8,789 bases of DNA from JBEKOF01 sp050015895 (GTDB taxonomy: Bacteria; Verrucomicrobiota; Verrucomicrobiia; Limisphaerales; Palsa-1400). The notes below the pieces were generated by a model that had not been told where the DNA came from, made no database searches, and worked only from the letters and a program-made list of their open reading frames with translations. The position numbers and the translations under genes are program-made. Shown piece after piece: positions 1-4,785 of this stretch (positions are counted from its first letter, which is position 1; each line of letters starts with the position of its first letter). The stretch lies in the NCBI GenBank assembly GCA_050015895.1, contig JBEKAN010000178.1:1-8789 (forward strand), given 5' to 3'.

Positions 1-10
1 GTTTTTTGGA

Positions 11-24
11 GGGGGGGGGGGGGG
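11..24. repeat. G14 homopolymer
   Basis: Fourteen consecutive G residues follow a T6 run at positions 2-7. This is a slippage-prone tract. No gene start or promoter is visible nearby to suggest a phase-variation role, and a read or assembly artefact at the tract is possible. Confidence 0.8.
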
Positions 25-41
25 CTTCCAGGGGTTTTGAG

Positions 42-131
42 CCGTCAACCCGTCAGGACCCCCGTAAAAATTGGTGATTTTTGAGGTCCGACCCGTCAGA
101 AAGCCGTCAGGGAGCCGTCAGGGAGCCGTCA
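42..131. repeat. CCGTCA repeat block with 11-bp period
   Basis: The hexamer CCGTCA occurs at 42-47, 50-55, 93-98, 104-109, 115-120 and 126-131. The last four copies are spaced exactly 11 bp apart, with unit AGCCGTCAGGG or close variants, so they fall on about the same face of the helix. A near copy (CCCGTA) sits at 61-66. I cannot assign a function. It could be a tandem array from slippage or a phased protein-binding site. There are no long spacers, so it is not CRISPR-like. Confidence 0.7.
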
Positions 132-329
132 GAAGAAGTGGAGAGTGACGAGTGCGGAGTAGGGAGTGATGAAAGTCGCCTTGCCGATACATAACTAATT
201 GATAATGAAGCACTTGCGATGTGAAAAGACAAGGGCTGCCGACGGATGTGCCGCCCCTCTTCACGGCTATCCGGGGCTAAAAGATGAAGGCTGAAGGGAG
301 AAAGCGGAAGGCGGAAGCCGGAAGGCAGG

Positions 330-1622
330 CTATGGCTCCTCCAGCACATGCGTCGCCGGGACGATGTTGCATGTTGGATTCACCCGCCCGTTGCCCACGG
401 AGTAGGAAGTAAAGAAATCCTGATCGGCATCATCTGGACAACAAGGCAGAGTGCCATGCGGAAAGTACGGCTCAATGTCGAGCGCAGACGGCAGGCCGTC
501 GCTGCCCATCCCGTTGTCTCTCGCCCACAGCGACTTGGCAAAGCGGATCTGGCGCAGGTTATTGACGCAGATTTCGTTCGCCGGCGCGTAGAGCATGGCG
601 CGGATGAATTTCCGCGCGCCCAGGTTCGTCACGGCGAGCGCGCGCTCGTCATTAGTAGTGACAATCACGCTGGTCAAAACATAACCCGGCGACACCACAT
701 AGGCATTCGGGTATTGCACGAATTGGAGAAAGCTGGTCTCCGGCGGCCAATCCACCAGGTTTGTCGAGGATTGTATCCGGTAACCGCGCCCGCTTTCACC
801 AGTCAACGAGAAATGGAACTGCCCGGATTGCTCCGCCACAGGCGCCAGCTCCGGCGGAAGGTTCGACTGGCTGATCGCCAGAGTGGCCGGCGGGCTGGTC
901 ACCGCGCCGGTGGCGTTGCTCACCGCCACCGTGTAAGTCCCGGCCTGAGCGGGAACAATATTCGTCAACGCCAGCATCGGCGCCGTTTCTCCCGGCAGAT
1001 TCGTTCCATCCCAATACCATTGGTAACTAAACGGCCGGACGCCTTCGGCCACCACCGTGAAGAGGGTGCTGGCGTTGGTCGAAACCGTCACACTCCGAGG
1101 CGGTTCGACGAGGATGGGCGCATTGGTCGCGATCAGGCTGATCCAATAGCTGCCCGAACTGCTGCCCAGCAGTTGGATCTGATAATTGCTCCCGCCAATC
1201 ACCGGAAAGGTGAGCGTTTGACCGGCAATCGAAGAAATCAGAATCATGGCGGCCAGCGGCTGAACCCCCGGCGGCGGAGCGAAAACATTGTTCGTGGCAT
1301 AAACCGCCAGGGCATCCAGATTGGGCTGCAACACCGGGGAACCCAGAATTTCCAAATTCACCATCGTGGTTTCGGGCGCGGTCCAGGTCCACCAGACCGA
1401 TTCTGTGACGGGGTAGAACAAGAGATACTCAACGGAAGGACTGCCCTCCGGTTCATCCGCTTCCACGCTCGCGCCCGCCAGGGTGCCCGCAAAGGTCACC
1501 GCGTTGCCGGTCAACACGGTGCGATTGGTGAAATCATCATTCGGCGGGGGGCTTTGTCCAAGGGCCACGGTTCCCACCGCCGCAAACCCGGCGCTGGCAA
1601 GAACCCATTCAATTGTTCGCAT
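330..1622 (-). CDS. Secreted Ig-like domain protein with pseudopilin-like C-terminus
   Basis: Protein of 430 residues, function unknown. Residues 1-23 look like a signal peptide (hydrophobic VLASAGFAAVGTVALG ending at GQS). A PPPNDDFTNRTVLTG motif at 26-39 opens an N-terminal beta-rich domain of a type I associate with verrucomicrobial secreted proteins, with VWWTWTAP at 76-83. Residues about 172-250 form an Ig-like domain (FSYQWYWDGTNLPG, then AGTYTVAVSN). Residues 280-291 carry the YRIQSSTNLVDW motif common in the same secreted proteins. The tail (about 350-430: CVNNLRQIRFAKSLWARDN, a PCCPDD loop, NPTCNIVPATHVL) resembles the C-terminal domain of verrucomicrobial type II pseudopilin-like proteins, but without the N-terminal methylated helix. 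It is probably exported or at the cell surface. The ATG start is supported by the signal peptide directly after it; no good ribosome binding site is seen. A TTGACG box at 1651-1656 (minus strand) is a weak promoter candidate. Confidence 0.85.
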   Translation of the reverse strand: MRTIEWVLASAGFAAVGTVALGQSPPPNDDFTNRTVLTGNAVTFAGTLAGASVEADEPEGSPSVEYLLFYPVTESVWWTWTAPETTMVNLEILGSPVLQPNLDALAVYATNNVFAPPPGVQPLAAMILISSIAGQTLTFPVIGGSNYQIQLLGSSSGSYWISLIATNAPILVEPPRSVTVSTNASTLFTVVAEGVRPFSYQWYWDGTNLPGETAPMLALTNIVPAQAGTYTVAVSNATGAVTSPPATLAISQSNLPPELAPVAEQSGQFHFSLTGESGRGYRIQSSTNLVDWPPETSFLQFVQYPNAYVVSPGYVLTSVIVTTNDERALAVTNLGARKFIRAMLYAPANEICVNNLRQIRFAKSLWARDNGMGSDGLPSALDIEPYFPHGTLPCCPDDADQDFFTSYSVGNGRVNPTCNIVPATHVLEEP

Positions 1623-1737
1623 CCCGGACAGTTCATCCCGAGAACCCCGCCGTCAAGCGGTTTCCAGACAATCCTTTGCGCAGAAACGCGGAGCCGCCAA
1701 AGGCAGTCTGGCGGTTCAGGAATTGGGGGGGTGGATT

Positions 1738-1893
1738 GACCGCGAAAGGGCGCAAAAGGCTCAAGAGAGGAACACTCGGATTTTTTACCGCGAACCACGC
1801 GAAATACACGAAACAGTCGGCTGACGATTGCGGAAGTGCCTCTGGCTGAACGGTTTAACCACCGATTTCAGGTTTACACGGATAACAGCGATG
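1738..1893. repeat. Degenerate ACCGCGAAA / ACACGAAA / ACACGGAT repeats
   Basis: Three short blocks resemble dispersed intergenic repeats known from many bacterial genomes, which read as NHEKHEK-like peptides when translated. They are ACCGCGAAAGGGCGCAAAAG at about 1739-1758, TTTTACCGCGAACCACGCGA at about 1783-1802 followed by AATACACGAAA, and TTTAACCACCGATTTCAGG at about 1854-1872 followed by TTTACACGGATAAC. All are in the same orientation and all are degenerate. Family recognition is from memory; a genome-wide search would settle it. Confidence 0.5.
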
Positions 1894-1895
1894 AA

Positions 1896-1969
1896 GTCAG
1901 GGGAATGTTTGTCAGAGGAATAATCCTGAAAACGCGCGTTTCCATTCCCTTGACAATTATTCCCCTGAC
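1896..1969. repeat. Nested palindrome, REP-like
   Basis: A 26-bp imperfect inverted repeat (left arm 1896-1921 beginning GTCAGGGGAAT, right arm 1944-1969 ending ATTCCCCTGAC; 22 of 26 positions complementary) encloses a 22-bp loop. Inside the loop is a perfect 12-bp palindrome, AAACGCGCGTTT, at 1930-1941. This nested layout suits a REP-type element mobilised by an IS200/IS605-like (REP-associated) transposase, or a small non-autonomous element. No transposase gene is in the window. A role as a transcriptional hairpin is also possible. Confidence 0.6.
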
Positions 1970-2107
1970 TTTGCCTTGGCCAATGTGTTCATCCACGTAG
2001 TGAACCTCCTCGATTCGCAATTGCCAAATCCCCATTCTCAATTCAAAATGCCGCCTCACAAACTGTCACTTTTCTAGGACTGACCCCCTCGCGGCCGAGG
2101 TTTTCGG

Positions 2108-2147
2108 GGGCGCATCTTGGCACCACCACCAACGGAGCGAACGAACC
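2108..2147. repeat. Diverged direct repeat, copy 1
   Basis: A 40-bp stretch beginning GGGCGCATCTTGG and ending AACGAACC matches 2568-2607 at 32 of 40 positions in the same orientation. Both copies are followed by a different insert and then by the same 11-mer GGAATTGGCAA (at 2214-2224 for this copy). Confidence 0.6.
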
Positions 2148-2154
2148 CCTCACC

Positions 2155-2215
2155 CCCGCCTTCGCCAAGGCTACGGCGGGCAGGCTGTCCCTCTCCCCGC
2201 TACGCGGGGCGAGGG
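2155..2215. repeat. Double palindromic repeat (CCCGCC..GGCGGG and CCCTC..GAGGG)
   Basis: Two adjacent stem-loops. CCCGCC (2155-2160) pairs with GGCGGG (2175-2180) around TTCGCCAAGGCTAC. Then CCCTCTCCCCGC (2189-2200) pairs with GCGGGGCGAGGG (2204-2215) with loop TAC and a single T-C mismatch in the stem. I recognise both as types that recur between genes in related genomes. The second stem has the same architecture, mismatch included, as a segment inside the rtcB coding region at 2947-2970. Confidence 0.65.
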
Positions 2216-2221
2216 AATTGG

Positions 2222-2436
2222 CAAGCCCCGACAGGGCTTGGGATTTTATCGGGCGTGGCGACCTCACCCAGGCCGTCGGCCTGGGCTGGTATGGGACGCG
2301 CCGTTGGCGCTTGGGAAAAACACACGGAGCCGTCCCTTTCTGGGGGATTAAAGGCGAAGCTGACCGGCGAGGGCGCCGGTCAGCACACGCGGGGGCGAGA
2401 TGGAACAACAACGGGCTGGCCCGCATGCTTGCGGGC
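2222..2436. repeat. Cluster of five hairpins
   Basis: Successive inverted repeats: CAAGCCC/GGGCTTG (2222-2240, loop 5), CCCAGGCC/GGCCTGGG (2267-2285, perfect, loop GTC), GCGCC/GGCGC (2298-2310, loop GTT), GCTGACCGGCG/CGCCGGTCAGC (2359-2384, perfect 11 bp, loop AGGG) and GCCCGCA/TGCGGGC (2419-2436, loop TGCT). None is followed by a T tract. The spacing and different sequences suggest either an accumulation of palindromic elements or one structured RNA. I recognise no RNA family. Confidence 0.6.
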
Positions 2437-2508
2437 TGTATGCTCCCCGCCGCATTCCCGTTCCCAAGAACTGTGCTGAGATGCGCCGGTGCGATGGAGG
2501 GACCGAAT

Positions 2509-2546
2509 CCACACTTTACGTTTAGACGGCTAAACGTAAAGTGTGG
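2509..2546. repeat. Perfect 17-bp inverted repeat
   Basis: CCACACTTTACGTTTAG (2509-2525) and CTAAACGTAAAGTGTGG (2530-2546) are exact reverse complements around the tetraloop ACGG. It is less GC-rich than its surroundings. Because it is palindromic, opposite strands both read a PHFTF-RLNVKCG-like peptide in one frame. It lies 171 bp before rtcB, with no T tract after it, so it is not a classic terminator. A REP-type repeat or a dimeric regulator site are the main alternatives. Confidence 0.75.
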
Positions 2547-2567
2547 TTTACAAGTGGACAATAAGGT

Positions 2568-2607
2568 GGGCGCATCTTGCCACTACCATCATTGGACGTA
2601 ACGAACC
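2568..2607. repeat. Diverged direct repeat, copy 2
   Basis: Partner of 2108-2147 (32 of 40 positions identical). It is followed by a 48-bp insert (2608-2655) that differs from the insert of copy 1, and then by the shared 11-mer GGAATTGGCAA at 2656-2666. Confidence 0.6.
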
Positions 2608-2625
2608 AATCTTGGGGAAATGTCA

Positions 2626-2650
2626 CGGCTCGACAGAGTCTCGCCCTACC
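2626..2650 (-). repeat. GGTAGGGCGAGACTCTGTC repeat
   Basis: On the minus strand this reads GGTAGGGCGAGACTCTGTC followed by GAGCCG. I recognise it as a dispersed intergenic repeat type with an imperfect stem. It resembles the first half of the 55-bp repeats at 4187-4241 and 6267-6321 (shared AGGGCG, an ACTCCGT/ACTCTGT core, and a GCCG end), here in the opposite orientation. The relationship is plausible but not proven. Confidence 0.45.
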
Positions 2651-2717
2651 GAGATGGAATTGGCAAACCTCCTGGTGGTGGTTGCAAGCTGCGCCCCAGT
2701 AAGGTTGATCCGATGAA

Positions 2718-4157
2718 ATGAACGCGAAAGACTTTTTACGATTGGGCGTGCCGCTGGGGGAGGCGACGCGGCGGGGGACGGATTTTGTCGCCAAGTTCGT
2801 GCTCGGCGGGGGCGACAAGGCGCGGCTGCGCGAGGAGGTCGCCGCCATTGTCGCCAATCCTTCCGCGTTTGCGGACGACCCGCTGCGCGGCGAATTCGCC
2901 AAGGCGTTGATTTCGTCCCGACGACCCTCATCCGGCCTGGGGCCAACTTCTCCCGCTCCCGCGGGCGAAGGAATTCGCTCCGAGCCTGTCAAATACCGGC
3001 AGTGGGGCGAAGGTCTGGAACTCGAGGCGGTGATGCAAATGGAGAAAGCCTGCTTGCTGCCCGTCTCCGTGGCCGGAGCCTTGATGCCGGACGCGCACGT
3101 GGGCTACGGCCTGCCCATCGGCGGGGTGCTGGCGACGGAGAACGCCGTGATTCCCTACGCCGTCGGCGTGGACATCGCCTGCCGGATGAAAATGACGGTG
3201 TTGGATCTGCCATTGCGCGATTTGGAGCGGAACCAGGACCGCCTGACCCGCGCCATCGAGGCGGAAACGCGCTTTGGCGTCGGCGCGACGTTCAAGAATC
3301 GCCGCTCCCATGAGGTGCTGGACGCGGATTGGACGATCAGCCCCGTCACGAAACAGAACAAGGACCGCGCCTGGTCGCAGCTCGGCACCAGCGGGAGCGG
3401 AAATCATTTCGTCGAATTTGGCCTGTTCACGGCGCACTCCAAAATCAACGACCTTGAGCCGGGAACCCACGTCGCGCTTCTCTCGCACAGCGGCAGCCGC
3501 GGCACGGGCGCGGCGGTGTGCGATTACTACAGCAAGATCGCGTTTTCGCAATTTGCGGACCTGCCCAAGGAATTGAAACGGCTGGCGTGGCTCCCGCTCG
3601 ATTCGCAGGAGGGGCAGGAATACTGGCGCGCGATGGAGTTGATGGGTCGCTACGCGGCGGCCAACCACGCCTGCATCCACCAGCACATCGCGGAAAACCT
3701 CGGCGCGCGGGTGTTGCTCGATTTGGAGAACCACCACAATTTCGCGTGGAAGGAAAAGCACGTCATCGGCGGCGTGGAGCGCGAGGTCATCGTGCATCGC
3801 AAAGGCGCCACGCCGGCGGGCGCGGGAGTCCTGGGCATCATTCCCGGTTCGATGGCGTCGCCGGGGTTTGTCGTCAGCGGCAGGGGAAATGCCGAATCGC
3901 TCAACTCGGCCGCGCACGGCGCCGGCCGCGCGATGAGCCGCAAAGCCGCCAACCAGCGATTCAACTGGAAAGACGCGGGCCGTTTGCTCCGCGAACGCGG
4001 CGTGACCCTGATCAGCGCCGGCCTGGACGAGGTCCCGATGGCCTACAAGAACATCCGCGAAGTGATGGCCGCGCAACAGGACCTGGTGACGACGCTCGGC
4101 CAGTTCGATCCGAAACTGGTGAAGATGGCGCCCAGCGGCGAACGCCCGGAGGACTGA
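2718..4157 (+). CDS. rtcB: RtcB family RNA ligase
   Basis: GTP- and Mn-dependent ligase of 479 residues that joins RNA 2',3'-cyclic phosphate or 3'-phosphate ends to 5'-OH ends (tRNA splicing or RNA repair). Conserved blocks are MPDAHVGYGLPIGGVLAT (123-140), GVDIACRM (150-157), GTSGSGNHFVEF (223-234), LSHSGSRGTG (255-264), ENHHNFAW (337-344), GSMASPGFVVSG (377-388) and AAHGAGRAMSR (398-408). By analogy with the Pyrococcus enzyme, D152, C155, H230, H257 and H340 should bind metal and H400 should be the guanylylated residue, so it looks active. The sequence resembles the COG1690 RtcB-like group more than short bacterial RtcB. The ATG at 2718 is the only in-frame start, because a TGA lies 4 codons upstream; AAGG at 2701-2704 is a poorly spaced ribosome binding site. 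Residues about 68-86 (RRPSSGLGPTSPAPAGEGI) look like an insertion encoded by a palindromic repeat. The gene converges with the GGQ gene. Confidence 0.92.
   Translation: MNAKDFLRLGVPLGEATRRGTDFVAKFVLGGGDKARLREEVAAIVANPSAFADDPLRGEFAKALISSRRPSSGLGPTSPAPAGEGIRSEPVKYRQWGEGLELEAVMQMEKACLLPVSVAGALMPDAHVGYGLPIGGVLATENAVIPYAVGVDIACRMKMTVLDLPLRDLERNQDRLTRAIEAETRFGVGATFKNRRSHEVLDADWTISPVTKQNKDRAWSQLGTSGSGNHFVEFGLFTAHSKINDLEPGTHVALLSHSGSRGTGAAVCDYYSKIAFSQFADLPKELKRLAWLPLDSQEGQEYWRAMELMGRYAAANHACIHQHIAENLGARVLLDLENHHNFAWKEKHVIGGVEREVIVHRKGATPAGAGVLGIIPGSMASPGFVVSGRGNAESLNSAAHGAGRAMSRKAANQRFNWKDAGRLLRERGVTLISAGLDEVPMAYKNIREVMAAQQDLVTTLGQFDPKLVKMAPSGERPED
2925..2971 (+). repeat. Palindromic repeat inside rtcB coding sequence
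   Basis: A CCCTCATCCGGCC-type segment is followed by a stem, CTTCTCCCGC (2947-2956) with GCGGGCGAAG (2961-2970), loop TCCC and one T-C mismatch. Stem design and mismatch position match the intergenic stem at 2189-2215. The reading frame stays open and encodes residues about 70-85 of RtcB, a Pro/Ser/Gly-rich stretch just before the conserved core. It resembles the in-frame palindromic elements known from Rickettsia genes, but is judged only by eye. Confidence 0.6.
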
Positions 4158-4167
4158 CCACGCGCCG

Positions 4168-4267
4168 TAATGCGTCAGTGTTGGATGGCAGGGCGCGCAC
4201 TCCGTGCGCGCCGCGGCGGGCAGGGGACTGCCCGCCCTACCTTCTCCCCGCTTTCAACGACGCATTA
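4168..4267. repeat. Outer inverted repeat around the double hairpin
   Basis: TAATGCGTC at 4168-4176 and GACGCATTA at 4259-4267 are exact reverse complements, supported by GTTG (4180-4183) with CAAC (4255-4258) after a 3-nt bulge. They enclose the 55-bp double-hairpin repeat, giving a stem with two internal hairpins. It could be an inserted palindromic element or a structured 3' end shared by the two converging genes. Confidence 0.5.
4187..4241. terminator. 55-bp double-hairpin repeat, copy 1 (possible bidirectional terminator)
   Basis: Hairpin 1 is GGCGCGCAC/GTGCGCGCC (4192-4212, loop TCC). Hairpin 2 is GGCGGGCAG/CTGCCCGCC (4215-4236, loop GGGA). It lies in the convergent gap between rtcB and the GGQ gene, where hairpins could end transcription from both sides or protect 3' ends. 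There is no T tract, so this is not a textbook intrinsic terminator. A second copy is at 6267-6321. Confidence 0.5.
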
Positions 4268-4280
4268 GCACGCGCCCCGC

Positions 4281-4700
4281 TCAAAACCAGGAATCCCCGG
4301 CACCGCGCCGGGCGGCTTTCTTGTCCGCGTGACGCGATTTGTCATCGAGCATCCGCGCTTTGGCCCGGCGGCTCCTCCTGCGCTTCTGGCGGCGGATCTT
4401 CTCGACGCGGGACCGCTCCGCCGCCACCAGCCCGGTCCGCAGCTCCTCAATTTTGTCGAGCAACAGCCGCAGAGCCAGGAACCGGTTGAGCCCCTGCTGG
4501 CGCGTGGTCTGGCACTTGACTTGCAGGCCGGTGGGGCGGTGGAGCAGCATCACGCAGGTGGCCGATTTGTTGACATTCTGACCCCCGTGCCCGCCGGACC
4601 TGACAAAAGTCTCCTCGATATCGGACTCGCGCACGCCCAGGGCGGCCATGCGCCGGGCGAGTAGCAGGCCCTTTTCCTGGCTCACGGGAAACGCGGTCAT
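4281..4700 (-). CDS. Peptide chain release factor-like protein (stand-alone GGQ domain)
   Basis: Protein of 139 residues made of a single RF-1-type catalytic domain with no codon-recognition domain. The motif VRSGGHGGQNVNKSATCV (33-50) contains GGQ at 39-41, which in release factors places water to hydrolyse peptidyl-tRNA in the ribosome. The tail is highly basic (KIRRQKRRRSRRAKARML, then KSRHADKKAARR), as in ribosome-rescue factors that insert their tail into the mRNA channel. The usual Pro before GGQ (GPGGQ) is His38 here. Size and tail fit the bacterial release-factor-like group related to ArfB (YaeJ), but I do not see enough to use that name. It is not a full PrfH, which carries an extra N-terminal domain. 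The start codon faces the pncB start region, so the two genes probably share a divergent promoter region. No clear ribosome binding site is seen. Confidence 0.85.
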   Translation of the reverse strand: MTAFPVSQEKGLLLARRMAALGVRESDIEETFVRSGGHGGQNVNKSATCVMLLHRPTGLQVKCQTTRQQGLNRFLALRLLLDKIEELRTGLVAAERSRVEKIRRQKRRRSRRAKARMLDDKSRHADKKAARRGAGDSWF

Positions 4701-4785
4701 CGCCGCAGTCTAGCCGAACATGCCGGGAATCTCAAAAAAAATCTATTCCTTTCCGCCTTTTGCCGTTATCAAGCACCCATATCAA
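4701..4785. promoter_or_regulatory. Divergent promoter region between the GGQ gene and pncB
   Basis: This 85-bp gap separates two divergent starts if pncB begins at 4786. It contains an A8 run and is more AT-rich than the flanking genes, as expected of a promoter region. On the minus strand there are TTGATA-like boxes that could serve the GGQ gene, but no pair with good spacing is convincing. No operator repeat is visible. Confidence 0.3.

Larger units (their letters stand above)
1..329. other. Gene-free left flank
   Basis: No convincing gene is present. The stretch begins with a T run and a G14 homopolymer, continues with a CCGTCA repeat block to about 131, and then becomes a purine-rich spacer on the plus strand (repeated GAGTGA/GAGTG words at about 141-170 and GAAGG/GGAAG words at about 286-326). 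The minus-strand Ig-like gene ends at 330, so this is its 3' side. I see no strong hairpin with a T tract that would make a clear terminator. The small open frame at 107-349 on the minus strand runs through these repeats and looks spurious. Confidence 0.6.
1623..2717. other. Repeat-rich region without a convincing gene
   Basis: About 1.1 kb between the Ig-like gene and rtcB. Open frames here on both strands (up to about 172 codons) run straight through palindromes, have low-complexity Arg/Pro/Ser-rich translations and show no known motif, so I do not call them. What it holds, left to right: degenerate ACCGCGAA / ACCACGCGAAA / ACCGATTTC repeats (about 1738-1893), a nested palindrome (1896-1969), a diverged 40-bp direct repeat (2108-2147 and 2568-2607), a series of hairpins (2155-2436), and a perfect 17-bp inverted repeat (2509-2546). 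Confidence 0.65.

Noticed and set aside
42..131. CCGTCA repeats as a CRISPR array
   Set aside because: Units are 8-11 bp with no spacers and no cas genes.
1628..1656. TTGACG / AACTGT as a sigma-70 promoter for the Ig-like gene
   Set aside because: Spacing is 17 bp but the -10 box is poor and would make the transcript nearly leaderless; too weak to list as a feature.
348..1739. 463-codon plus-strand open frame opposite the Ig-like gene
   Set aside because: Arg/His-rich translation with no domain, while the minus strand encodes a protein with a signal peptide and recognisable domains.
2043..2561. 172-codon minus-strand open frame in the repeat region
   Set aside because: It reads through at least eight palindromes and dispersed repeats; low-complexity composition suggests a spurious product.
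2117..2601. Two overlapping plus-strand open frames of about 120 and 127 codons
   Set aside because: Same palindromic DNA in different frames, no motif or ribosome binding site.
2928..4076. 382-codon minus-strand open frame opposite rtcB
   Set aside because: Antisense shadow of a strongly conserved gene; no motif.
4281..4700. Naming the GGQ gene prfH or arfB
   Set aside because: It lacks the extra N-terminal domain of PrfH and its motif context differs from ArfB; a general release-factor-like label is safer.
4720..4785. Upstream ATG extending pncB by 22 residues
   Set aside because: The extension is unlike the family N-terminus and lies in the AT-rich divergent gap; 4786 is preferred, though not proven.
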